Assembly (NCBI GenBank): GCA_943787295.1 | Contig: CALSLW010000002.1 | Span: forward strand, 1-64,000 | Length of the DNA stretch: 64,000 bases | Direction: 5' to 3' | DNA from: an uncultured Flavobacteriaceae bacterium | GTDB lineage: Bacteria; Bacteroidota; Bacteroidia; Flavobacteriales; Flavobacteriaceae | Part shown: one piece after another, positions 11,101-17,167 of the stretch | Numbering within the stretch: position 1 is the first letter of the stretch | How the letters are laid out: every line of letters begins with the position of its first letter | The notes under the pieces: generated by a model | Databases searched by the model: none | Seen by the model: only the letters and a program-made list of their open reading frames with translations | Told to the model about the DNA's origin: nothing | Made by a program: the position numbers and the translations under genes

Positions 11101-11330
11101 CGCCTAATCCTTTTGAAAATGATCTCTCTGTTTACGTTGGAGGAAATGACACTAGTATAACCTTAGAACTTTATACTACTCAAGGAAGATTAATCAAATC
11201 AAGTGAACATCAATTAAGTGGATCACAAAGGGTGATTAATCTTCGTACATCTGATCTAAAACCAGGTGGATACATTTTAAAAAGTTGTGGGAAAACCACA
11301 ATTCAATCAGAATTAATTATTAAACGGTAA
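2118..11330 (+). CDS. Giant multidomain T9SS-secreted surface adhesin
   Basis: A protein of about 3070 residues predicted to be exported by type IX secretion. Visible order: signal peptide ending SISYAQN (a GTG at 2106 would only add four residues before it); a GLUG-type repeat region (about 228-448); a run of nine Glu (601-609); many bacterial Ig-like/SbsA-like repeats with the recurring motif LSLNGGTA and DxAGN; a C-type-lectin-like domain (about 1418-1508, SYTWEDAK ... IWIGLYQD ... GGWKWVNG); a long calcium-binding thrombospondin type 3 array (2103-2513); a cadherin-like domain (2516-2618); more TSP3 units (2764-2828); and a type A T9SS sorting domain (about 2991-3070, YYTPNPFEND ... LKPGGYIL). 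The role is inferred to be adhesion to surfaces or algal polysaccharide. A lipoprotein gene follows after 3 bp. No frame break was seen in the supplied reading. Confidence 0.88.
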   Translation: MGINSTLKNAFLFCLLLIFMGSISYAQNDFDKPVLTEFSISPSQVDISSGGVTVTASIRVSDTSGITTPTGGPEVFSTNIIGNYIRFSTWTLIQGDTFNGVYEATALIDPTKVPSGDFSVDEERNSFKDNVELSPDGIQNVTLSVINYYGTQAPTNGDGTLENPYQIQTFGDLWWISQDSGRWGYHYIQTADIDASSSSYLDSGKGFKPIGNTNTKFTGSYDGQNFYIDNLFISRAQNTEVGFFGYVENGTLKNIYLYKPNITGDIRVGAVVGELVNISNQFLSNHVEQGYVLGNTTTGGLVGRLGSYSHVNESSYTGTVTGYPSSQNFTGGGDPKNIGGIIGKIKPNGVLKKSFFEGYVYGVSYVSGIVGTNSGNEISNSYSIGKVIGENVFVGGISGSSGFFNSSSGRIHNYTSTVVQSIANSSLVGPIVGNQATSSGYSYEGADNFWNSTKNNLTSAGGNIDFPKSTEELKTTSTYTDEGWDFDNTWMITGNLNDGYPILRGNNELNLQNIDFDYSTNQLIIELTTPIYKTGENPPTTNDFIFSLEDPNSNVTGSTASLVSSTALDLTISSDLKTMSLTVSFTGTFDGDEELKMSPSEEEEEEEEEDIYISYYLSQDNLRPTLLSLTSNAVNNTVQVSDSIIITANFSESMASTPSLILSTSPPTVVEMSSSNYGEEALNQFNTTSGSGAGGTDQWQSFTVSETGQLSKVAWRMANPVTDGAPQPISIKVYRGEGISGTLVAESNGLFTPAYNDENGNYISSEYIFFDLSADNVNVSANETLSIRLTLTDGNQNVGFLDLSTDNPYAGGRGSNDSNWDYLFKTYVRPIASGSENWNYQWVIPPTNLTQISATVSASDLAGNAYSESTSLTLNLVLEEPTVVIESNDLDGIVAYNQVVSITTTFPTEMQDSPTLSITASDTYNNQYLALVDNVTLTALNTSTWQYSWTVNTTNTFDHVSVSVSGTSSYGIPYSDTTSLSLTIDNNPPGIESLNYLSGSNSIALIFNEGVYSSFTNNNATASITTANFDLTLNGGTAQLDNAQPSSITSSGTSYILNLSLSGFINGEEELFINIASPIYDVAGNELSVDQNSYSVYLEDNTAPYIASSVLGNDNSTVTLNFSEMLSGTSMTNFDSSTASYTQINIPTKTTATGSWEPWTVDLEVIIPEGYIVTKVGFDFEAKDQGWGGTNANATIKLNNTEIGKAQLTHSFQNFNIEKTGGFPDFNYNGVNELKFYFMGWPGWSSNTKNGVFKIYYSPVNIEANDFSLSLNGGTASLSSTTPSSIVVSDTKIILEIPINGIANGEEVLGISPAGNSLYDFAGNVVSPTTVEFSLYDKVASFITSSTLSDTNTQVLVNFSEELHIYSNWSNNEPNDSGTENFANLTPEGTFNDNRAGRTFPSIIEVDQIRSSLNDLTHIGSFNGHSYFKLETSYTWEDAKTIVDGLETGYLTIITSEEEKEFLKNQSLGAIWIGLYQDLSDPNYSEPSGGWKWVNGTPANMDGFNLNAIKLSIVGGTASLTTTTPPTVTEVNTLTYIVELPIEGDVSGDELVIIDIVENSLYDMAGNPLSSFQTNNTVQLKDTSQPVFSLTDDQTDNQLSGNETVAILATSNEPLIAAPVLIFSNQTSATMSTTNSATQWRYEWTVPTDYNGTLSVTILGYDEENNANSDNASLSYVIDNTSANAEITTNQIDAFLKAGESITVTTTFDEAILGDCIVTVSGLNTNTIITMSATSSSLWSGNWEIPANWPEGVFAIIIDTANDTSGNAYTGNASVSFTYDTTSPSVVLEWDSEETAFRGGEVVTFKATFSEALGAAPKMSIDQILLPTEFSATVSDSFWQYGFSVPSGLNTTTFISINGFDKAGNEMQYSYPNYITIDSKSPIIENLSLSSDNKTLQLIFDDIIYNDQGSSTLTLDSFSFTINGGSLNPNDIIISNINVDQKTVRLTLDYNNSASGEETLFLEIKEDQLFDLAGNAVSSQQATNSFQLNDTTAPYLTAITLVEEKIILLTFNEEVSASENTTSSLNKANFTLASDLASSTAIASEADEVIQNGKVVEIKFNLLSPISSGEKLVVQLATQIFDLSGNATDTLYINNQVELILDRDQDGVIDELDQCSDTAAGQAVDENGCSFNQRDDDLDGVNNGLDKCPETPEGETVDNDGCTALQRDQDQDGVDIAIDECPETPNGQIVDEKGCGVQDQDQDLDGVPNDLDECPDTPINEKVDEKGCAEIQIDSDLDGVPNEDDACPETPFGLSVDEKGCSEKEAEILEEQGDDDLDGVINILDRCPETPSWITVGLNGCSINEAAIIAITDEDFDGVDNEKDLCPNTEKGAIVNAFGCPLSEIDSDFDKVSDDIDRCPNTPVGEQVDEYGCSESQKENDTDLDGVENHIDRCPNSPFGEEVDKNGCTLAEAEADLDLDGVLNEDDLCPDTPLEEEVNKNGCSQAQRDDDNDGVPNGLDRCEDTPEEEKVDQYGCSENQLDTDDDNDGVKNSLDKCPNTPEGAPIDENGCPFKAAKIYSISFEQIENKRDDDVSNVNILLGEIVVEDTNKAENIFDNTVKLTIAEGQDSALFKLEGRQLYLIGGLDFEENTVHKFTLQATNDKGIVSTKEIVLKVLDIPNTQKVANFEVAVFNVENESTGAKVNYTRYLNPNFNKGVGKWKIKKKIVGGNDAHLFNIESADIGEDKGNVQRSTSGDYLVFINEPDYENPQDHNRDNIYEVDVVNINTNDGEAAQPVVVQQTNIMVPENDPTAVQIQTIPANATDDTDGDGIYDIVDNSPFVSNPNQQDSDGDGVGDVTDDEDHDGVWNPNDICNDTPLNTKVNIEGCPIFYLPTNNFSISTTEKCIGNSGIIITSADTSYQYNVNISGPIEQSLTFSSENLSLNELSQGTYNICITVDGIEASEFERCYSVTLQEPDALSVYGKLGSSGKSVHYELEGGDVYTIIHNGESFQTNKSSVDITLEEGINHIRITTGIECQGVFEKNYFNSAKVYYTPNPFENDLSVYVGGNDTSITLELYTTQGRLIKSSEHQLSGSQRVINLRTSDLKPGGYILKSCGKTTIQSELIIKR
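3918..3944 (+). repeat. (GAA)9 microsatellite coding for nine glutamates
   Basis: Nine uninterrupted GAA codons sit inside the adhesin gene, between a Ca-binding-like Ig module and the next one. A pure trinucleotide run can expand or contract by slippage without breaking the frame, so the acidic linker length could vary between cells. Confidence 0.85.
8411..9655 (+). repeat. Tandem thrombospondin type 3 repeat array within the adhesin
   Basis: About twelve units of 33-36 residues, each built as DxDxDGV, then CPxTPxGxxVDxxGC. Each unit has Ca2+-binding aspartates and one pair of cysteines. The period at DNA level is near 100-108 bp and the copies have diverged at synonymous sites. Such arrays act as stiff, calcium-dependent stalks near the C-terminus of T9SS substrates and OmpA-like proteins. 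Confidence 0.9.
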
Positions 11331-11333
11331 TAA

Positions 11334-12032
11334 ATGAAAAAAACAATTGTATTACTGACCATAACTTTTATAACCCTAACCGCTTGTTCAAAAGAAAGTG
11401 GAGGGAACGAACCGCCACAACCCACAGTTGCAGTCTTATCTTTTCCAGCAAATAATGAACCTTGCCTCGAGACCAATTCGGTAAATGACACACAAAGTTC
11501 GATCACATTTAGATGGAATGCTGGACAAAACGTGACTTCATATGACCTAACGGTAGTTAATTTAGCGAATAATACGAACAACACTTACAACGCAACTTCT
11601 AACGAAAAAAACGTGACCCTTGAACATGACGAACCCTATTCATGGAAAATAATCTCTAATGGACAAAGCGGAAGTCAACCTGCCGAAAGTGATACTTGGA
11701 AATTCTATCTAGCTGGCCCTGCACAAGTCAACTATGCACCTTTTCCAGCTGAATTAACCAGTCCTATTTCTGGCTCTACCACCACACCATCAGAAGGGTT
11801 AATTTCAATCCAATGGAATTGTGTAGATGTTGATAATGATTTAGTCACCTTTGAGGTTTATCTCGATACAACTGATGCTAGTACACTTGTACAATCGGTC
11901 GATTTTGCATCAAACACCACCTCCATAGACGTTGCAGTAGAAAATAATTCAATCTATTACTGGAAAGTAATTGCCGTTGATGCTAATGGAAATAACAGTA
12001 ATTCTGGTGTCTATAGCTTTAGAACAAACTAA
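11334..12032 (+). CDS. Lipoprotein with two fibronectin type III-like domains
   Basis: A 232-residue outer-membrane lipoprotein of unknown specific role. The lipobox is TLTAC (Cys at about 18). After it come two beta-sandwich domains of FN3 type (about 29-130 and 135-232). Both show the pattern ITFRWNA/ISIQWNC, then YSWKI/YYWKV, which marks paired strands in FN3 folds. The start ATG is 3 bp after the stop of the giant adhesin, so they almost surely form one transcript and may act together at the surface, for example as anchor or partner. The stop overlaps the convergent SulP fragment by 4 bp. No catalytic motif is visible. Confidence 0.8.
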   Translation: MKKTIVLLTITFITLTACSKESGGNEPPQPTVAVLSFPANNEPCLETNSVNDTQSSITFRWNAGQNVTSYDLTVVNLANNTNNTYNATSNEKNVTLEHDEPYSWKIISNGQSGSQPAESDTWKFYLAGPAQVNYAPFPAELTSPISGSTTTPSEGLISIQWNCVDVDNDLVTFEVYLDTTDASTLVQSVDFASNTTSIDVAVENNSIYYWKVIAVDANGNNSNSGVYSFRTN

Positions 12033-12622
12033 ACGCTTTTCGATTTTAAAAAGTATTCGCCTAAGACAGCGATTATCAATCCTGTGACTATCCCTTCTAC
12101 AAATCCAACACTCAATGTAGTAATGGCTGTAGTAAGTAGATAGACAAATTGTTTTTTATCTTTTGACCAAAACTCAATGATAAGCGGGAAATCAAACAAG
12201 AAGTATACAGAATAAACAATGATCGCTGCAATCACAGCCTGAGGAAGATAGTATACTATTGGCGTTAAAAACAAGAGTGTAAATATTAAAATAAGCGCTG
12301 CCACCAGCCCCGCTAATTGTGTTTTCGCTCCAGATTTAATCACTAGAATAGAGCGATTAAAACTCCCCGCAGGAACAAGTGAGCCAAAAAACGCACTCAC
12401 GATTTTAGTTAACCCCAAAGCAACTAAATCCTGATTAGGCTTCCAGGGTTTCGCTTGACGATCTGCTACATTTTTCGCCATCACAAAGCTCCCAATACTG
12501 GTTACAAATGCGATCCCAAAAGCAGAGGGTAAATACAGCCAAATATCTTGACTAAATTCAGGTAGAATCAAAGAAGGTAAACCTCGGCCAGCTTCTTCTA
12601 GTTGTTCAGGTGTTAGTTTCAT
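12029..12622 (-). pseudogene. SulP-family anion permease, internal fragment
   Basis: The 197 residues match the middle of a SulP (SLC26-type) sulfate/anion transporter: the loop GRGLPSLILPEF, then membrane segments with FVTSIGSFVMAKNVADR, the conserved GLTKIVSAFFGSLVPAGSFNRS, and three further hydrophobic helices. A full SulP protein has 10-14 membrane segments and a C-terminal STAS domain, usually over 500 residues. Here the first half is missing (no homologous coding seen upstream of 12622) and there is no STAS domain. Transport is therefore unlikely. It ends against the lipoprotein gene, suggesting that insertion or recombination of the adhesin block truncated it. Confidence 0.75.
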
Positions 12623-13129
12623 CTTTCCTTTTTTTTTGCCTTTTGAGTTAAATTTTGAACACTATGTCAATGTTTCCCAATTGATTTAGATTCTTGGTTA
12701 AACCTCTACCTGAAAATTTGGAAATTATAATTTAGTGATGGTTTAATAGCCAATTTTGATAAAGAAAAAAATAGCACCCTCTCTGGGTCACTAATTATTT
12801 GTATAAACTCTTGTATAACAGGGGTTATGTTGTTTTTAATCGTTTTTTATCTCATGTTTTCTCATCTATTTTATGTCTTACTACTATTTTATACTTTTTA
12901 TTTATGAATGATTTAGACACGCTTGAGGTATTTCAGAGGTTGGATGAGATTCTTGGCTGCATCTTTACTGAAAAATTCACCAATTTTAATCGGCAAAATC
13001 CATTAATCACAATAATAGCGTACACTTTAAAATCACGGTTTCAAAATAGCGAGAAAGTATAGGTTTTATGCTGCATATGTGGAAAAACGCCAATAATTTT
13101 AGGCTAGTAACATACTAAGTCTAAAAATC
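12623..13129. other. Intergenic stretch, no recognisable gene
   Basis: A/T-rich sequence. One short frame, ATG at 12904 to a stop at 13062 (53 codons, beginning MNDLDTLEVFQRLDEIL), has plausible amphipathic composition but no family I recognise and no clear ribosome binding site. It lies just before the serine recombinase fragment and may be debris of the same element. Confidence 0.3.
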
Positions 13130-13408
13130 ATGGGTATTTCAGTTTTATATGTACGTATTTCCTCACTAGATGGAAAAACAGACAGACAACGAGTCAATGA
13201 AAAAGAATTTGACAAAGTTATTGAAGACAAATGTTCGGGATCAATCCCAATGTGTGAAAGAGACGGTGGGCGCCAATTAAAAAAATGGATTGATGAAGGG
13301 GTGATCACTTCAATTTCTATTTGGCAGATTGATCGTGGAGGAAGAGATCTTAGAGATATTTTGAATTTCATTCATTATACCACCCAAAACAAAATTCCAG
13401 ATTTCTAA
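13130..13408 (+). pseudogene. Serine recombinase (resolvase family), N-terminal fragment
   Basis: The 92 residues match the catalytic N-terminal domain of small serine recombinases: YVRISSLDGKTDRQ carries the nucleophile serine and the conserved RQ, and IWQIDRGGRDLRDIL corresponds to the VxxLDRLxRN motif. A stop follows at NKIPDF, so the rest of the catalytic domain, the long E helix and the helix-turn-helix DNA-binding region are absent. It cannot work as a recombinase. The downstream sequence changes to an unrelated frame at 13405, the sign of a deletion or replacement. It is a relic of a mobile element next to the alginate locus. Confidence 0.7.
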
Positions 13409-13533
13409 TATATTTTGTAGATTGCCCAAAATTATTTCCTGGAACTATCATTGACGTGACACCACCTGTTCCTATGGTATACCCAATGGCAAAAATACCC
13501 GGACCAAAAGAAAGTAAGAACTTAACGAATTAA
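13405..13533 (+). other. Possible C-terminal remnant of an unknown protein
   Basis: Directly after the recombinase break, another frame encodes 42 proline-rich residues (VDCPKLFPGTIIDVTPPVP, then ...KIPGPKESKNLTN) up to a TAA. It has no start of its own. I do not recognise it; it may be the tail of a gene whose 5' end was lost. Confidence 0.25.
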
Positions 13534-13569
13534 TTTATTGAACGCATAACTTAAATTTAGAGAATATAA

Positions 13570-13596
13570 ACTGGTATACCAAATTGGAATACCAGT
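13570..13596. promoter_or_regulatory. Two GntR-type operators (array a)
   Basis: CTGGTATACCAA (13571-13582) and TTGGAATACCAG (13584-13595) stand 13 bp apart, and together they form one larger near-palindrome. They end 40 bp before the lyase-like lipoprotein gene. Same motif and spacing as the operators before kdgK, both susC genes and the PL7 pair, so this gene belongs to the alginate regulon. Confidence 0.8.
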
Positions 13597-13635
13597 AAAT
13601 TATTTATACTTTTAATAGTTATAAACTCCAGTTTT

Positions 13636-14925
13636 ATGGTTTCTCGTTTGTTGTTTTGCTTACTTTGTGCGTTAATTCTATCGAATTGTAAGAAAGAAAA
13701 AGTTGATACTTATTCTGTAACTCACACCTTGACTGTAGATGTAACAGATGGTGGAACAGTAAATTCTGTTGGAGGAAATTATTCGGCAGGAGCTGAAATT
13801 CATTTAATCGCAACGCCAAATAATTATTATCAATTTACTGGTTGGTCGAATGGTTCGACAGAGAATCCCTTAGTTTTAACAATAGATCGCGATATTAATT
13901 TAGTAGCAAATTTTGTCAAAAAAAACTTTTCGCTAAATGTACTTATAACTGGCGAAGGTAATGTAGAAGAGCAAATAATGTCAAGCGGTAAAGGAACTGA
14001 CTACACCGCAGAATCCCAAATTAGGTTAACAGCTAATGCCCTAGAGGGTTGGGGATTTTTGTCATGGTCTGGAGATCAAAACTCAAATGAAAATCCTATA
14101 GAAGTTACTTTAAATAGTACCAAAACAATTATGGCAACATTTGGTGAAAATGCAAATGAGGTCGAAACTTCAGAGAATGAAGGAATTATTTTAGCAGCAG
14201 ACGGACCAGGTGATACTTATGCGTTGATCACATCCGTTCTCGCACCGGGATATAATCCTATTGAAACTCCTGATTGTAATCATACTGAATTTGGAAATCA
14301 CATAGACGAAGTGTACGATGAAATATTACAAAAACACGTCTTTCAATTTCATATTCACCCTACCCCCGATAACGATCGTTGTATTAATTTCGATCGACAA
14401 AGGAATGAAATAAAAACCTATAATCAATCTCCAGAAAATTTAATTGGTAGTGAAAACGAGACGGTTATTTATTCTTGGAAATTCAAGCTAGCAGAAGGCT
14501 TCCAATCTTCCCTAAAGTTTACTCATATACATCAGTTAAAATCTGTTGGAGGAAATTATTCGAGTATGCCCATGTATACACTTACTACCAGAAAGTCAAA
14601 TCCGGACCGACTAGAACTTCGCTACGCAGAAACTGACCAGCAAATTACATTAAAACAAACTGACTTAGCACCACTGATAAATCGATGGATCACTGTTCGT
14701 GAAACGATACAGTACAGCACGAATGGACATTATACTATCGAATTAACTGATGTAATTAGTGGAGCATCACTGTTCACATATACCAATGAAAATAGTATCA
14801 ATTGGCGCCCAGCTGCAGAATTTGTTCGTCCTAAATGGGGGGTCTATAGAAGTTTGATTTATTCTGAAGATCTTCGAGACGAAATTGTTCGATTTGCAGA
14901 CTTTCAAATCATTGAACTGCCCTAA
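13636..14925 (+). CDS. Lipoprotein with two InlB-type repeats and a polysaccharide-lyase-like C-terminal domain
   Basis: A 429-residue surface lipoprotein (lipobox LILSNC). Residues about 28-95 and 97-170 are two beta-grasp-like bacterial repeats of the InlB_B/Bact_repeat kind (GGTVNSVGGNYSAGAEIHL ... FTGWSNGS ... ANF). The C-terminal part, about 185-429, resembles jelly-roll uronate lyases of the heparinase I/glucuronan-lyase type: KFTHIHQLKSVGG, MYTLTTRK, RWITVRETI, and the closing RPKWGVYRSLIYSEDLRDE. It lacks the PL7 triad motifs (RTELR, QIH, YFKAG). Paired operators 40 bp upstream tie it to alginate use. I infer that it is a lyase or binding protein for alginate or a related uronan; the catalytic residues cannot be assigned by eye. 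A broken paralogue lies at 52.9 kb. Confidence 0.72.
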   Translation: MVSRLLFCLLCALILSNCKKEKVDTYSVTHTLTVDVTDGGTVNSVGGNYSAGAEIHLIATPNNYYQFTGWSNGSTENPLVLTIDRDINLVANFVKKNFSLNVLITGEGNVEEQIMSSGKGTDYTAESQIRLTANALEGWGFLSWSGDQNSNENPIEVTLNSTKTIMATFGENANEVETSENEGIILAADGPGDTYALITSVLAPGYNPIETPDCNHTEFGNHIDEVYDEILQKHVFQFHIHPTPDNDRCINFDRQRNEIKTYNQSPENLIGSENETVIYSWKFKLAEGFQSSLKFTHIHQLKSVGGNYSSMPMYTLTTRKSNPDRLELRYAETDQQITLKQTDLAPLINRWITVRETIQYSTNGHYTIELTDVISGASLFTYTNENSINWRPAAEFVRPKWGVYRSLIYSEDLRDEIVRFADFQIIELP

Positions 14926-14931
14926 AAAAAA

Positions 14932-14954
14932 AGCCCATGCTAATCAGGTGGGCT
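14932..14954. terminator. Bidirectional terminator between convergent genes
   Basis: Stem agccca/tgggct (14932-14937 with 14949-14954), preceded by a run of A on the + strand, which is a U-run for the minus-strand kinase-aldolase transcript. It lies between the lyase-like gene and the aldolase. Confidence 0.65.
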
Positions 14955-14977
14955 CATAATATTTGTTACTTGTATAC

Positions 14978-15643
14978 TTACTTTGTCTTTTGAATCAATG
15001 CTAAGGTAGACGCTACATTCTCTTTAAGGGTAGTATAATCTTTGTTGGCAAGTATCTCTTTTGAAATCAATTTAGAGCCCATACCAACACAGGTTACCCC
15101 CGCATCAAACCAGCCTCTAAGGTTTGATTCTTCTGTAGAGACACCACCTGTTGGCATAATTGATGTCCAAGGTTGCGGACCTTTAATGGCCTTAACAAAA
15201 CCAGGACCATAAGTACTCCCAGGGAATAGCTTAACTAGTTCACAGCCCATTTCTTCTGCTGTAGCGATTTCTGTTAAGGAACCACAGCCTGGAGACCAAA
15301 GCACTTTTCGTCGATTACATACCACTGCTATATCTTCTCTAAAGACTGGAGTTACAATAAAGTTCGCACCTGCAAGCATATATTGTGAAGCAGATGCAGC
15401 GTCAGTAACAGACCCTACTCCTAAGATCATCCCTGGAAGTTCAGCGATGGCGTACTTGATTAAGTCTGTAAAGATTTCAATGGCAAAATCACCGCGATTA
15501 GTGAATTCCATTAAACGTGCTCCCCCATCATAACAAGCTTTTAAAACAGCTTTTGCGACCTTAATATCTGGGTGATAAAACAAAGGAACCATACCAGATT
15601 CTTTCATTTGTTGCACCACTTCTATTCTTGAATATTGTGCCAT
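14978..15643 (-). CDS. eda: KDPG/KHG aldolase, copy 2
   Basis: Class I aldolase, 221 residues, cleaving KDPG to pyruvate and glyceraldehyde 3-phosphate, the last step of the alginate monomer route before central metabolism. The Schiff-base lysine is in ELVKLFPGS, with the phosphate-site glycines in MPTGGVSTE and CVGMGSKL. It starts 8 bp after the KDG kinase stop and is followed by a terminator, so kinase and aldolase form a two-gene operon that ends here. It is very close to copy 1 at 436-1104. This copy is the one under the alginate operators (array b) and is probably the dedicated catabolic enzyme. Confidence 0.95.
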   Translation of the reverse strand: MAQYSRIEVVQQMKESGMVPLFYHPDIKVAKAVLKACYDGGARLMEFTNRGDFAIEIFTDLIKYAIAELPGMILGVGSVTDAASASQYMLAGANFIVTPVFREDIAVVCNRRKVLWSPGCGSLTEIATAEEMGCELVKLFPGSTYGPGFVKAIKGPQPWTSIMPTGGVSTEESNLRGWFDAGVTCVGMGSKLISKEILANKDYTTLKENVASTLALIQKTK

Positions 15644-15651
15644 AATTATCT

Positions 15652-16692
15652 TTATCGAGCAACACGCCCAGAGGCATCTCCACTCATTAATTTTTCAATT
15701 TCTGGGATGGTCACTAAGTTCGCATCTCCTTTGATTGTATGCTTTAAACAAGAGGCTGCAACAGCATAATCTAAGGCACGTTGATCATCTTCTGGGTAGT
15801 GGATTAATCCATAGATCAAAGCTCCCATAAAAGAATCTCCACCCCCTACTCTATCAACGATATGGGTGATTTGATATTGTGCACTTTCATACATAGTTTC
15901 TCCGTCATATAAAACCCCTGCCCAAGTGTTGTGAGAAGCAGAAATAGACCCACGAAGTGTTGTGATAATCTTTTTCGCTCTAGGAAACTTAGCTTGCATT
16001 TGCTCGCAAACTGATCGGAATGCTTCTGCTTTTACATGCTCTCCTTGAGTAGTAATATCTAATCCTTCTGGCTTAATTCCAAAGTGCATTTCTGCATCTT
16101 CTTCATTTCCTAAAATAATATCGCAATAAGACGTTAATTCAGTCATGATTTTTTCACGATTCCCGTCATATTTCCACAGTTTGGCGCGGTAATTTAAATC
16201 TGTTGAAATGGTAATCCCCATTGAGCTAGCCACACGAACAGCTTCTAAACAGGCATCTGCTGCAGATTGAGAAATTGCTGGTGTTATTCCAGTCCAGTGA
16301 AACCACTGTGCTTCTTTAAACACCTCGCTCCAATCGACCATTCCAGGTTTAATTTCTGACATGGCAGAGTGTGCACGATCATAAACAACTTTACTTCCAC
16401 GGCTTACAGCACCCGTTTCAAGGAAATAAATCCCTAAACGATCTCCTCCTTCAACAATATACTGTGTACCCACATTGCGTTTACGCATTTCCATTAAGGC
16501 ACATTGCCCTATATCCGTTTTAGGTAAACGAGTAACGAATTCTACTGGTAAACCATAGTTAGCTAATGAAACTGCTACGTTTGACTCTCCACCACCATAA
16601 ACAACATCAAAACTGTTGGCTTGTGAAAAGCGCAAAAATCCTGGAGGCGCGAGACGAAGCATAATTTCTCCAAATGTAACTACTTTTTTCAT
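15652..16692 (-). CDS. kdgK: 2-keto-3-deoxygluconate kinase, complete copy
   Basis: PfkB-family kinase, 346 residues, phosphorylating KDG with ATP. The N-terminus GEIMLRLAPPG and the substrate region VYGGGESNVAVSLANYGL match the family. The second PfkB signature DRVGGGDSFMGALIYGL holds the catalytic aspartate, and NYRAKLW and ILGNEEDAE are also typical. The ATG at 16692 gives a family-length protein. The gene heads an operon with the aldolase. A promoter-like -7 box (TATATTTG at 16981-16988) and two operators (16945-16969) lie about 250 bp upstream, so the transcript has a long leader. This is the best copy to treat as the active alginate-pathway enzyme. Confidence 0.95.
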   Translation of the reverse strand: MKKVVTFGEIMLRLAPPGFLRFSQANSFDVVYGGGESNVAVSLANYGLPVEFVTRLPKTDIGQCALMEMRKRNVGTQYIVEGGDRLGIYFLETGAVSRGSKVVYDRAHSAMSEIKPGMVDWSEVFKEAQWFHWTGITPAISQSAADACLEAVRVASSMGITISTDLNYRAKLWKYDGNREKIMTELTSYCDIILGNEEDAEMHFGIKPEGLDITTQGEHVKAEAFRSVCEQMQAKFPRAKKIITTLRGSISASHNTWAGVLYDGETMYESAQYQITHIVDRVGGGDSFMGALIYGLIHYPEDDQRALDYAVAASCLKHTIKGDANLVTIPEIEKLMSGDASGRVAR

Positions 16693-16944
16693 AATTTGAT
16701 TTAGTTTTAATTGAAGGCTAAACCTCCATTGATATTAATATTATTCTCTTTAATTGAAGAAGATTGATTTATGATTAAATAGACTTCCAAATCTTTCCTT
16801 TTTTATTTTGAAAAATAGACCTATAATCCACTGCTAAAATTCAACAAAACCAAATAAAACTACCACTCAAACAATTATGAATTCCATCTACGTAAATAAT
16901 TGGTTTCAAAACATATCGAAACGCAGATGAAAACAGTTTTTTAT

Positions 16945-16969
16945 TTGGTAAACCAAATTGGTTATCCAA
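16945..16969. promoter_or_regulatory. Two GntR-type operators (array b)
   Basis: TTGGTAAACCAA (16945-16956) and TTGGTTATCCAA (16958-16969), 13 bp apart, lie just downstream of the promoter-like box at 16981-17006 on the minus strand, where a bound repressor would block early elongation or initiation of kdgK-eda. Sequence directly upstream (16971-16982) looks like a third, poor copy. Confidence 0.78.
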
Positions 16970-16980
16970 TTTATTCATCC

Positions 16981-17006
16981 CAAATATATTAAAAAACTTG
17001 GGACAA
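16981..17006 (-). promoter_or_regulatory. Probable Bacteroidota promoter of kdgK-eda
   Basis: On the minus strand, TTTG at about 17004-17006 and TATATTTG at 16988-16981 match the flavobacterial -33 TTG and -7 TAnnTTTG pattern, with a slightly short 15-base spacer. The same TATATTTG box stands next to the operators before both susC genes. Confidence 0.55.
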
Positions 17007-17078
17007 ATAAAATTTTCTGAAAAATATATCGCTAAAGAGAAAAGAAACGCATTGAAATAAGAATAGATCAAAAAAATA

Positions 17079-17098
17079 ACCCCTAGTTAGCTAGGGGT
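17079..17098 (-). terminator. Terminator downstream of the first SDR gene
   Basis: Perfect 8-bp stem acccctag/ctaggggt with a 4-base loop. The A-run on the + strand just before it (17071-17078) is the U-run for minus-strand transcription. It ends the transcript of the SDR gene, 70 bp after its stop. Confidence 0.8.
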
Positions 17099-17167
17099 CA
17101 TTTGCGTATTATAAATAATAAAACGCAATACAAGTTAATTCAGATTAAGTTTTAGCAATGTGTTTTA

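Noticed and set aside
12799-13062. An 87-residue plus-strand gene from a TTG start.
   Set aside because: The first 35 residues are hydrophobic A/T-rich read-through, no family fits, and no ribosome binding site is seen; only the inner 53 codons are mentioned as a possible small frame.
16841-17071. A 76-residue minus-strand frame.
   Set aside because: It covers the kdgK promoter and operators, has no recognisable composition or family, and is far less likely than the regulatory reading.
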